Assembly (NCBI GenBank): GCA_020425925.1
Contig: JAGQRB010000736.1
Location: 1-53,655 of the forward strand
DNA from: Planctomycetota bacterium
Lineage (GTDB): Bacteria > Planctomycetota > UBA1135 > UBA2386
DNA length: 53,655 nt
Direction of reading: 5' to 3'
Part shown: piece after piece, positions 16,956 through 26,619 of the stretch
Position numbering within the stretch: the stretch's first letter is position 1
How the letters are laid out: the number at the start of each line of letters is the position of its first letter
The notes under the pieces: generated by a model
What the model saw: only the letters and a program-made list of their open reading frames with translations
Told to the model about the DNA's origin: nothing
The model's database searches: none
Position numbers and translations under genes: made by a program

Positions 16956-18604
16956 GGCGCGGCCTCCATGACGAGATTGGCGGAAACGGCCTCCAGACCG
17001 GTCACTTCCAGACGCATCACGCTGGACTTGCAGCCAGCGGTCTCGCCGACGATCTCGTAGGCGCCCTGCGGCAACCAGGTCGTCCAGATGTCGCCCCGGG
17101 TTCGAGATCTCCGACTGTCCATGCCCGAACCAGTGACGGTGAGCTTCGTGTATTGCCCGCGCAGGAGGGGTGGCAACTCGACACTCAGAGTCACCGGAAC
17201 CAGCCCCTTCTTGACCTCGAGTACGACTTCGGCGCGAGCACCGTCGGCCACCTCGACCTCTCGTGGCAGGTCGAGAGCACGCGCGAACTCCCTGTCGAAG
17301 AGGTCGATCACGTACCGGCCGACCGGCAAGACTCTCGGTTCTCCCTCGACGCAGGCGAATCCGAACACGGATCGTGCAGTGCGCTTCAGCTCGACTCGGA
17401 GCTTGTCGCGGGCGACTCCATGGTCGCCTTCGACGGATAGCAGCACCTCGCCGGTCGGTCGCCTCGCAACCTCGGGAGCGACGAATCGCTCGGGTCGCTC
17501 GAAGGCATCGAGGTCGACGAAAGGCACCTCGTGCACGAGGTCGCCATGCCTGAGCGTCCAGTAGTGGAACTGCGGGAGTTCCATCTCGACGGAGCGAGGC
17601 TTGACGGCCAGCAGGATCTGAGAAAGCGGGAATCTGCGTTCGATGTCGCGCTTGCGGAGCTCCAACGCCTCCTGCACGAAGCCCGGCCTGCTGTAGTCCC
17701 TGGATCGGATCTTCCAGTTGAGGATCTCCTCGGCGGGCACGTTCGTCTCGAGCGCGGCGACGCAGATCTTGCCGAGGTCGATCCTGTGCGTCGTCGTGCC
17801 AGGACCGACGTTGAGAACTACCTTGCGCGCGCTGGTATCCACCAGGAGATGACTCTCCCCCTCGGCCCTCACGAAGTAGTCGCCCGGGGCGAGCCCATCG
17901 AAGACCACCCGCCCGGACCCGGTGGTCTCGCCATATCGGATCGTGGTGGCAGGGTCGCTGCCGATCTCGCGCTGCTCCGGCGGGGTATCTCGCCAGATCG
18001 ACGCCGGGAAGACCGCTTGGGACACGGCCACCCTGACACCAGGCAACGGCGCGGAATCGAGGTCGCGGGCATCGATCTCCAGTGTGCTACCCGCAAGAAG
18101 CGTAACGGCGTAGCGTCCCGGGGCGCTCGGGCAGGAGATCGCCTGCGGCAGGAGTCCCCTTGCGCTCACGATCAGGAGACCCGTGCTCGCCGTTCCACCG
18201 TCTTCCAGCGGCACCTCTATCTCCCCGGACGAGTCTGCGGATCCGATCCTGGCGCGGCTGGACAGGGTTCTGGCGCCGACTTCCGCGCAACGAGCGACGA
18301 CCGCTCCGGGAATCGGACCACCAGACTCATCTCGCACGACCAAGATCACCGCCGACGGCGGAACTCCTTCACGGAGCAGTTCGGGCGCCTGCGGCGCGAG
18401 GATGCTCCGGGCACGGCCCGGAGCGGCAATGTCGCGCACGTCGGCCTGGCCGGCGGTGCGGGAGGCACTTCGCACTCGGCCGGCAGCAAGGGACTCGCCT
18501 CGGGTCGATTCGAAAGCGAACCAACCCCAGGCAATCGCCAGACAACCGACCACGAGCCACAGGAGTCGCCCGTGCCCGGGATCGGTACGCCCTTCGGCCT
18601 TCAT
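16952..18604 (-). CDS. Membrane-anchored carboxypeptidase-regulatory-like protein (550 aa)
   Basis: An N-terminal membrane segment (LLWLVVGCLAIAWGWFAF, about residues 14-31) anchors the protein, with the rest outside. Beta-sandwich units of the carboxypeptidase-regulatory/CNA-B kind are visible: ILVVRDESGGPIPGAVV with SADSSGEI, then IDARDLDSAPLPGVRVAV with a GRVVFDGLAPGDYFV ending, and a C-terminal unit (PQGAYEIVGETAG). Start choice is decided by an AGGAGG motif 10 nt upstream of 18604, the best Shine-Dalgarno site in the window. It is the middle gene of a minus-strand set with the Cys-rich protein upstream and the MauE-like gene overlapping its stop by 4 nt. Codon usage looks slightly less biased to G/C than in the large exported proteins. 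Function unknown. Confidence 0.8.
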   Translation of the reverse strand: MKAEGRTDPGHGRLLWLVVGCLAIAWGWFAFESTRGESLAAGRVRSASRTAGQADVRDIAAPGRARSILAPQAPELLREGVPPSAVILVVRDESGGPIPGAVVARCAEVGARTLSSRARIGSADSSGEIEVPLEDGGTASTGLLIVSARGLLPQAISCPSAPGRYAVTLLAGSTLEIDARDLDSAPLPGVRVAVSQAVFPASIWRDTPPEQREIGSDPATTIRYGETTGSGRVVFDGLAPGDYFVRAEGESHLLVDTSARKVVLNVGPGTTTHRIDLGKICVAALETNVPAEEILNWKIRSRDYSRPGFVQEALELRKRDIERRFPLSQILLAVKPRSVEMELPQFHYWTLRHGDLVHEVPFVDLDAFERPERFVAPEVARRPTGEVLLSVEGDHGVARDKLRVELKRTARSVFGFACVEGEPRVLPVGRYVIDLFDREFARALDLPREVEVADGARAEVVLEVKKGLVPVTLSVELPPLLRGQYTKLTVTGSGMDSRRSRTRGDIWTTWLPQGAYEIVGETAGCKSSVMRLEVTGLEAVSANLVMEAAP

Positions 18605-18614
18605 GGATCATCAA

Positions 18615-18620
18615 CCTCCT
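18615..18620 (-). promoter_or_regulatory. Strong ribosome binding site (AGGAGG)
   Basis: AGGAGG on the minus strand, separated by 10 nt from the ATG at 18604. It contrasts with the weak or absent Shine-Dalgarno motifs before most other genes here and fixes the start of the carboxypeptidase-regulatory-like gene. Confidence 0.75.
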
Positions 18621-18654
18621 GACTCGGCCGCGGGTGCGAGACCGACCTGTCCGA

Positions 18655-19053
18655 TCAGAAACACGGGCAGAGGATGAACGACCCGAGCTCGTCCGGGAAT
18701 GCGGGGAAGTCCACACACTCATCGGTGCAGGTCCCCTGGTAGCAGCGCGCGACCCAGGGATTGAGCGGGTAGTTCTTGGCGTAGATCAGCACGGCGATGC
18801 ACTCGACGTCCTTGCCGCCTCTTACGCCGTTGCAGTCACACCACCAACGAATCCCGTCGTCCCCTTCGACCTTGGTCGGATCCGGGCATCCGCCGGGGGT
18901 GCACTCGCCGTGGCAGGACGGGTCCCACCCACCGTCCTCGGTGGCCGTGATCCAGAGATCACATTTGTCGAGCGGAACCGCAGAGGGAGCGGCGCTGAAC
19001 GCACAGAGCAGGAACGCAACGAGCGGGATCATTGCCAGCTTTTGGGGTGCCAT
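18655..19053 (-). CDS. Small cysteine-rich secreted protein (132 aa)
   Basis: The start at 19053 gives MAPQKLAMIPLVAFLLCAFSAAPSA, a signal peptide; an in-frame ATG 45 nt upstream is possible but adds a non-signal-like front. The mature ~105 residues hold 12 cysteines in clusters: CHGEC, GGC, WWCDC, VEC, ARC, GTC, DEC and a terminal CPCF. The even number and spacing suggest six disulfides. It does not match a family I recognise; tryptophan, glycine and proline are also frequent. It is the first gene of the set running down to the MauE-like redox protein, 50 nt upstream of the membrane-anchored Ig-like protein. That context suggests it is oxidised outside the cell membrane. Confidence 0.7.
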   Translation of the reverse strand: MAPQKLAMIPLVAFLLCAFSAAPSAVPLDKCDLWITATEDGGWDPSCHGECTPGGCPDPTKVEGDDGIRWWCDCNGVRGGKDVECIAVLIYAKNYPLNPWVARCYQGTCTDECVDFPAFPDELGSFILCPCF

Positions 19054-19258
19054 GATCGGACCAAAGCAATTCCTGATTGCGGTGTCAACCGAGTGCACCG
19101 TCGCGACACCCCCGGACCGCGCCCGAGAGAACTATCGGCCGGATACGGATGCCGCAATCAGGGGTGCAATGACTCTCCCGAACGGCGGGGCTCCCTGACG
19201 CTGGGGAATGCCCGCGTCCTCGCCGCTGCGTGTCGAGCGGTTCCTGCATACCGTCGAG

Positions 19259-20278
19259 TCAGCCTGCTTGCGCCCGCATCACGACACCGAGGGGCTGGAA
19301 CGCCACTATGAAACCCGCCTTCCGCACGCCGAGATATGCGACCAGAAGCGGCTCGGCATGTTTCAGGAAACAGCACACCCAGTCGCTGAGGGCCAGGGTC
19401 GCAAACCAGTCCGATCCGGTTCTCGCAGGCAAGAGCACGAGCGCCTCGTCCAGCCTCGTCGACGAGCGAAGCGCGGTGATTCGAGGAATCCAGGTTTTCG
19501 GATCAGGACACTCGACAGCAAGGACGCGCCCCCGCAGATCGGCAACCCGCAACCTCGAAGCCGGTATGCGCACAGCGGCTCGGACCTGAGCATCCCCGAC
19601 GAGGACATCGACCTGTCCGAACAGCCGGATCCCGGCACCCAACACATCGGTCAGGACCTGCCCCCGCACGGGCGACGTTCTCGGCGTCGACGGGCCGCGC
19701 GGCATCCTCGGCGTCCGGCCAACGGACCTCGCCGCGTGCCGGCGAGCACCCGCAGCAGTCGGGATCTCGCGCCGCGCGCTTACATCCGAGATGTAAGCGT
19801 TGAAGTCGGCATCGCCGATCTGTGCCAATTCGCGATATCGCCTCACTTTGCCCGTGCCGAGCTCGCGATGGAACCGATCGAGCAAGTGTACATCGCGTAC
19901 TCTTGCTCTATCTCCACCCCATTGCGACAGTTGCATCAGACTGGCGCCGATCTTGCGTTTGGTCATCAGGTCGAAGGAAGCGATGCGGATCGCCTCCTCG
20001 ATCGCCACTTCGAATCGCTGACTCGCCTCCTTCAGAACGGCAAGCGTCTTGTCGAGTTCGATGAGCTGGTCGGGGGTGGACGCCTGCTTCAGCGCTGCAG
20101 CGAGCTGTTCCACGGCCGGAAGCACGAGGGCGCGGCTTCCCGCCTTGGGCGTCGCAGAGCCGAGCAGGAGCTCGTTCCGGCCGTCGGACGCGATCGGCTC
20201 GTGGCTCGACCCGCGTTTCGTGCTGGATCCCTGTTCGGCCGGGTTTCGGCCTGGCTCCGAGCCACCTGGAATCGGCAT
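19259..20278 (-). CDS. Phage/plasmid-type regulator with Dam-like C-terminus, tentative (339 aa)
   Basis: The frame stays open upstream across lepA, but only the part from the ATG at 20278 has protein-like composition. Residues about 45-100 form a helical or coiled segment (LIELDKTLAVLKEASQRFEVAIEEA). Next comes a KRKIGASLMQL...VRRYRELAQIGDADFNAYISDV region, reminiscent of proteins from phages and integrated elements that read as an L-x-x-LGISKxQSSRW-type helix-turn-helix. The C-terminal ~110 residues (LDEALVLLPARTGSDWFATL...SDWVCCFLK) resemble the tail of phage Dam-type adenine methylases, but the catalytic DPPY-type motif is not visible. The DNA is less GC-rich than its neighbours: 19801-19920 has 51 A/T of 120 bases. 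Acquisition by transfer is inferred. Confidence 0.55.
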   Translation of the reverse strand: MPIPGGSEPGRNPAEQGSSTKRGSSHEPIASDGRNELLLGSATPKAGSRALVLPAVEQLAAALKQASTPDQLIELDKTLAVLKEASQRFEVAIEEAIRIASFDLMTKRKIGASLMQLSQWGGDRARVRDVHLLDRFHRELGTGKVRRYRELAQIGDADFNAYISDVSARREIPTAAGARRHAARSVGRTPRMPRGPSTPRTSPVRGQVLTDVLGAGIRLFGQVDVLVGDAQVRAAVRIPASRLRVADLRGRVLAVECPDPKTWIPRITALRSSTRLDEALVLLPARTGSDWFATLALSDWVCCFLKHAEPLLVAYLGVRKAGFIVAFQPLGVVMRAQAG

Positions 20279-20608
20279 GAGATGTTCTCGCTGTTCTGGG
20301 CCTCCCTTCTCATGCGGCTGTCCCGTGACCCGCGATCGTAGCACCCGTTCGAACCCGCGCGCGACGATCCGACGGCGCGAGTGGCACCCGCCGCCAGAAC
20401 CCCGTTGCCGCGCTGGACCTGCGCCTGCACACGGCTCCCGCCCTGTCCCGGATCCGCGCACCGCCACGCGAATCCCGCGTTCCCCCACGACGCCCTGCCG
20501 CTGGCCAGCCTGCCTCGCTACCATGCTTCGCCCGCAACCCTCGCGCTTTCCACCGCCGCGGACCGAACTGCACCTGCCGCCGCCTGCGGCGACACCTGAC
20601 CCACCTCC
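20279..20608. other. Divergent intergenic region upstream of lepA
   Basis: A 330-nt gene-free stretch between the minus-strand gene starting at 20278 and lepA starting at 20609. On the plus strand a TACCAT hexamer at 20519-20524 (context CGCTACCATGC) is a possible -10 element 84 nt before lepA. No RNA gene, repeat or strong hairpin was recognised. Confidence 0.4.
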
Positions 20609-22422
<1,814 letters not shown>

Positions 22423-22423
<1 letters not shown>

Positions 22424-22439
22424 CGACTCGGACAGTCGC
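22423..22439 (+). terminator. Short hairpin at the lepA stop
   Basis: GCGACT pairs with AGTCGC across a 5-nt loop; the stem starts on the last base of the lepA stop codon. Perfect 6-bp stem, no T-run, so weak as a terminator. Confidence 0.3.
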
Positions 22440-22588
22440 GGCTCGTTCGGGATCGCACAGACACACGAGCGCAGTCGAACCCCGCGTGCGACCTGCGTGC
22501 CCCAGAGTGCGATTGTCCTCGCGTCGGCCCGCAAGCGATTCGAGGCACGTGCTGTTACGCACGAATCGGTCCGGGCTAACCGAGGTTC

Positions 22589-24640
22589 ATGCGGGCCTCA
22601 CTCCCATTGTTGGCCGCGACGCTGCAGACAGCGCTCGCGGGCCAGTCCATCGTTCGCGAGCACGTGACACCGATCTCGCCCTGGTCCAGCGTCCTTGGAA
22701 CGCAACTCGCACGCGACGGCGCGCGCGGTCGCACGCTCGCGCTCGAGCAGGGTTCGCCCGCGCGCCTGTGGTCCTGGAACGGGGCCTCCTGGTCGCTGCT
22801 CGAGGGCGCGGGGACCCCGGCGTTCGGCGACATCGTCTGGGACTCGAACCGACGCCGACTCGTGCTGTTCCAGATCGGCACCGTCACCGAATGGGACGGC
22901 GCGCACTCGCAGACGATCAACGTGCCCGGTGCCACAGGCGGACCGTGCGCCTATGACGAGTCCCGCCAACGTGCCGTGATCTACACCGCACTCGGTGTGC
23001 GGGAATGGGACGGCGCGCAGTGGATCACGCCGAGCCCCGCGAGCTCGCCGGCGGTCGGATCGTACGGCACCGCGTTCGCCTACGACCCGATCGGCCAGCG
23101 CTGCCTGCTGTACGGCGGCCAGTTCGCAAGCGGCGCGGCATCGGCCGAGTGCTGGAGCTGGGACGGCACCACCTGGACGCAACTCACGGCCAATGCGCCC
23201 CCCGGACAACGCTACGGTGCGAGCCTGGCCCACGATCCCACGCGCGGTCGCATGACGCTCTACGGCGGCGAGTCGACCTCCACCTGGGAGTTCGACGGCA
23301 GCGTCTGGAACCAGGTGGTGACGACCCGCGACCCCGGTCGGCAGCAACACGCGCAGTTCGTGTTCGACGGCACCGGCATGCTGCTCGGAGGCGGCATCTA
23401 CTCCGACGGCGTGCAGTGGCGTTTGGCGAACGGCAATTGGCAGCGCATCGACGGTGGCCACCCGCAGGATCGCCAGCTGACGACGATCGAATGGGACGTG
23501 GCACGCGGTGAGGCCGTGCTGTTCGGTGGCGGCTTCTCGGGCCCGTCCGCGGCCTTCTTCGACGATACCTGGACCTTCGACGGCAGCTGGCACCGCCGCG
23601 TGCCCCCGGCTTCGCCCCCGCCCCGGCGCGGGCACCTCATGGCGTGGTCGGCGGTCGACGGCGGACTGCTGCTCTACGGCGGCTACAACAGCTCGGTGCC
23701 GCTGAACGACACCTGGACCTGGACCGGTGCCAACTGGATCCAGCGCGCGCCGGCCACCGTGCCGCCATCGCGACTGAGCGCAAGCCTGAACTCGGACCCG
23801 AACGGCGGCGTCACGCTGTTCGGCGGCGCGAGCAACACCAACTACCTGGGCGACCAGTGGTACTGGAACGGTGCCAACTGGGTGGCGCAACTGTCCGCGC
23901 TGATGCCCGGTCCGCGCGCAGAGATGCTGTCGACCTACGACCCGATCCGCAACGTGATCGTGCTCGCGCTCGGCGCCGGCCCCAGCGGCCGCCATCAGGA
24001 CACCTGGGAGTGGGACGGTGCCCAGTGGCGGTCCTTCGCCGGCCCGAACCTGTTGGTGGGCGAGATGCAGTTCCGGCCCGAAACCGGCAAGGTCGCGATC
24101 TTCGAAGGTGCGCGGCTGCACGAGTGGGACGGCGTGAGTTGGGCGACGACCCCGTTCATCGGGGGAAGTACGCTCCAGCACTTCGAGGATCGGGCTGCCG
24201 GCGTCACCCGAGCCCTGAGCATCTACAACGAGACCCTGCTGGTCGGCGAGCCCGCCGCGGCGACGGTGCGCGGCACCGGCTGCGCCAGCGGCCCGACGCC
24301 GGCGCTGCTCACGCACGGCCGCCCGCGCGTCGGCAACGCCGACTTCGCGCTCGAGGTCGCGACCTACGCCCCGGGCAACGTCGCGCTGATCGCGCTCGGG
24401 CTCGCAACCGCGAACCAGCCGCTCGGCAACGGCTGCACGCTGCTGGTCGGCAACCCGATCGGAGTGCAGGTGCTCGTCGCCCGGCCGACCGGCGAGGCGA
24501 CGATGCCGCTGCCGCTGCCGGCGACGGCGGCGACCGCCGGCATCGTGTTCCACACCCAGGCGCTGGTCGTCGATCCGGCGCGCAGCGTGTTCGGTGGCGT
24601 CACGCTGACCAACGCGCTCGACGTGCGGCTCGGCCAGTAG
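22589..24640 (+). CDS. Exported kelch-like beta-propeller protein (683 aa)
   Basis: The ATG is preceded by CGAGG, and residues 1-18 form a signal peptide (MRASLPLLAATLQTALAG). About ten kelch-like blades follow, with phrases RRLVLFQIG, RCLLYGGQ, RMTLYGGE, EAVLFGGG, GLLLYGGY and GVTLFGGA, and repeated D-T-W-T-W-T-G-A-N-W or E-W-D-G-A. The last ~125 residues from GTGCASGPTPAL are the shared C-terminal module, with its second cysteine in GNGCTLLV and the PLPLPATAA segment. The architecture equals that of the protein at 8378, extended by several blades. It lies 55 nt before the symporter gene, with a hairpin between them. Exported; partner unknown. Confidence 0.85.
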   Translation: MRASLPLLAATLQTALAGQSIVREHVTPISPWSSVLGTQLARDGARGRTLALEQGSPARLWSWNGASWSLLEGAGTPAFGDIVWDSNRRRLVLFQIGTVTEWDGAHSQTINVPGATGGPCAYDESRQRAVIYTALGVREWDGAQWITPSPASSPAVGSYGTAFAYDPIGQRCLLYGGQFASGAASAECWSWDGTTWTQLTANAPPGQRYGASLAHDPTRGRMTLYGGESTSTWEFDGSVWNQVVTTRDPGRQQHAQFVFDGTGMLLGGGIYSDGVQWRLANGNWQRIDGGHPQDRQLTTIEWDVARGEAVLFGGGFSGPSAAFFDDTWTFDGSWHRRVPPASPPPRRGHLMAWSAVDGGLLLYGGYNSSVPLNDTWTWTGANWIQRAPATVPPSRLSASLNSDPNGGVTLFGGASNTNYLGDQWYWNGANWVAQLSALMPGPRAEMLSTYDPIRNVIVLALGAGPSGRHQDTWEWDGAQWRSFAGPNLLVGEMQFRPETGKVAIFEGARLHEWDGVSWATTPFIGGSTLQHFEDRAAGVTRALSIYNETLLVGEPAAATVRGTGCASGPTPALLTHGRPRVGNADFALEVATYAPGNVALIALGLATANQPLGNGCTLLVGNPIGVQVLVARPTGEATMPLPLPATAATAGIVFHTQALVVDPARSVFGGVTLTNALDVRLGQ

Positions 24641-24648
24641 CGGAACGC

Positions 24649-24674
24649 GACCCGGCGATGTCGTTCGCCGGGTC
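24649..24674 (+). terminator. Hairpin between kelch-like gene and symporter
   Basis: A perfect 9-bp stem (GACCCGGCG with CGCCGGGTC) with an 8-nt loop starts 9 nt after the stop at 24640. No T-run. It probably ends or attenuates the upstream transcript. Confidence 0.45.
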
Positions 24675-24695
24675 CGCCGGGCAGAATCCCGGCCC

Positions 24696-26057
24696 ATGCT
24701 CGTCGTCCTCGCGCTCTACGTCGGCGCCCAGCTCGCACTCGGGCTGTGGATCGCGCGCCGGGTGCAGAGCGAGGACGACTTCCTGGTCGCCGGTCGCCGG
24801 CTCGGGCCGGTGCTGGCGACGGTCAGCATCTTCGCGACCTGGTTCGGCGCCGAGACCTGTGTCGGCGCCGCCGGCTCGATCTACGAGGACGGCCTCGGCT
24901 GGCACTCGGTCGAACCGTTCGGCTACGGCCTCTGCCTGCTGCTGCTCGGCGCGCTGTTCGCGGCGCGGCTGTGGCGCACCGGCGTGACGACGGTCGCCGA
25001 TCTGTTCGGTGAGCGCTTCGGCGGCAGCGCCGCACGCATCGCGGCGGTGCTGATGGTGCCGACCTCGCTGCTGTGGGCCGGCGCACAGATCCGCGCGTTC
25101 GGCCACGTGCTGGCGGCGAACTCCGACGGACTGTTCGGCCTCGAGGCCGCGCTCTGGATCGCCGCCGCGATCGTGATCGTCTACACCTCGGCCGGCGGCC
25201 TGCTGGCCGACGTCGTCACCGACCTGGTACAGGGCATCGCGCTGACGCTCGGCCTGATCGCGCTGCTGATCGGCGTGGTCGCGCAGCTCGGCGGCATCGG
25301 CGCCGCCGTCGATGCGGTCGCGGCCCGGTTGCCCGAGCGCGCGCCCGAACCGCTCGGCCCGCTCGAGATCGCCGAGCTCTGGGCGATCCCGGTGTTCGGC
25401 TCGCTCGCGGCGCAGGAGATCGTCTCGCGCACGCTCGCCGCACGCTCGCCCGGGCTCGCCCGCCGCGCCGGCCTGCTGGGCGGCGGCCTCTACGTGCTCG
25501 TCGGCCTGATCCCGGTCACGCTCGGGCTGCTCGGCCGCGTCGTCGCCGACGTCGAGGATCCCGAGCAGCTGCTGCCGACCCTCGCGAACGCGCACATGCC
25601 GCGGATCGTGAACCTGCTGTTCGCCGGCGCGCTGGTGTCGGCGATGTTGTCGACGGTCGACAGCTGCCTGCTGGCCGCGTCCTCGGTGCTGACGCGCAAC
25701 CTCGTCGGCAGCCTCGGCGCGCGGTCGCCGCGCGGCAAGCTGCTCGCGGCCCGCGTCACCGCCGTCGCCTGCGGCCTCGCGGCGTTCGCGATCGCACACG
25801 AGGGCGACAGCGTCAGCGACCTCGTCGAAGAGGCCAGCGGCTTCGGCAGCGCCGGCATCTTCGTGCTGTTCTGCCTCGCGCTGCGCGGTCGACCGGGCCG
25901 CTGGTCGGCAGCAGCGGCGAACGGCTGCCTGCTCGGCGGCGCGGCGGCGTGGATCGTCGGCCGCTACGTGCTCGACGCCGCGACGCCGTTCCTCTGGTCG
26001 CTCGCGTTCGCGATCGCGGGGCTCGCGCTCGGTGCGATGCTGCGACGACGGCGCTAG
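24696..26057 (+). CDS. Sodium:solute symporter (SSS family, 453 aa)
   Basis: About 12 to 13 hydrophobic segments cover the whole length. Family landmarks are LVAGRRLGPVLATVSIFATWFGAET near the front (split here: VAGR, then the unwound-helix SxxATWFGAE type phrase), YTSAGGLLADVVTDLVQG in the middle, and LLSTVDSCLLAASSVL, which matches the conserved Ser/Asp-rich sodium-site helix. Length is normal for the SSS family (450-550). The substrate cannot be told from sequence. A CAGAAT hexamer ends 8 nt before the ATG, so a near-leaderless transcript is possible. Its stop overlaps the convergent Nudix gene by 4 nt. Confidence 0.9.
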   Translation: MLVVLALYVGAQLALGLWIARRVQSEDDFLVAGRRLGPVLATVSIFATWFGAETCVGAAGSIYEDGLGWHSVEPFGYGLCLLLLGALFAARLWRTGVTTVADLFGERFGGSAARIAAVLMVPTSLLWAGAQIRAFGHVLAANSDGLFGLEAALWIAAAIVIVYTSAGGLLADVVTDLVQGIALTLGLIALLIGVVAQLGGIGAAVDAVAARLPERAPEPLGPLEIAELWAIPVFGSLAAQEIVSRTLAARSPGLARRAGLLGGGLYVLVGLIPVTLGLLGRVVADVEDPEQLLPTLANAHMPRIVNLLFAGALVSAMLSTVDSCLLAASSVLTRNLVGSLGARSPRGKLLAARVTAVACGLAAFAIAHEGDSVSDLVEEASGFGSAGIFVLFCLALRGRPGRWSAAAANGCLLGGAAAWIVGRYVLDAATPFLWSLAFAIAGLALGAMLRRRR

Positions 26058-26521
26058 AACCGCGTCTGGTCGGCGGCGAACAGCTCGGGCAGCGGCGCCG
26101 GCAGCCAGTCGAGCAACCGGATCGGCGGCAGCTCGTCGGTCTCGACGAACCGCAGCTCGAGGGCCTCGCCGTCGCGAGTCTCGAGTTCGCCGCCGAGCAC
26201 CGAACATTCGAACAGCGCGCTGACGTAGCACGCCACGTCACCGTTCGGATACCGCAGATCGGGCGTGTGGTAGAGGCAGAGCAGGCGGTCGCAACGGATC
26301 TCCAGGCCGGTCTCCTCGAGCGCTTCGCGCACCATCGTGTCGGCTGGCGCCTCGTGCGGCTCGCAGATGCCGGAGACGAAGCTCCACTCGCCGGTGTCGG
26401 CACGGCGCATCACCAGCACGCGGCCGTCGTCGCGACGGATCACGCCGGCGACGGCGGGCATCAGGACACGGTCGTTGCCGATCTTGCGACGGAGGGCGGC
26501 GAGGAATTCCGGAACGGGCAT
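26054..26521 (-). CDS. Nudix hydrolase (155 aa)
   Basis: The Nudix box G-x5-E-x7-REALEETGL is complete at residues 51-73 (GICEPHE...MVREALEETGL). The start at 26521 (MPVPEFLAALRRKIG) fits relatives, which begin with a similar P-x-F-x-x-x-LRRKIG helix before the first strand; in-frame ATGs at 26530 and 26533 and further up are possible. The domain follows with VAGVIRRDDGRVLVMRRADTG, split by eye into strands. Substrates of the family are nucleoside diphosphates linked to another group, and this subtype is often called an ADP-ribose or NADH-type pyrophosphatase; the exact substrate is unknown. It overlaps the symporter stop by 4 nt in convergent orientation. Confidence 0.9.
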   Translation of the reverse strand: MPVPEFLAALRRKIGNDRVLMPAVAGVIRRDDGRVLVMRRADTGEWSFVSGICEPHEAPADTMVREALEETGLEIRCDRLLCLYHTPDLRYPNGDVACYVSALFECSVLGGELETRDGEALELRFVETDELPPIRLLDWLPAPLPELFAADQTRF

Positions 26522-26619
26522 CGCTCGCATCATCGCTGCCGCCGTGCCGCGCCGCGAACGCGAGCCGGGAAACCGCGGTGGCCTTGTCACGCGGCGCCGA
26601 TCGCCGTCGCATTGTGGGC

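Noticed and set aside
22598..24697. A minus-strand frame of 699 codons opposite the kelch-like gene
   Set aside because: Same shadow composition; the plus strand carries a signal peptide and clear repeats.
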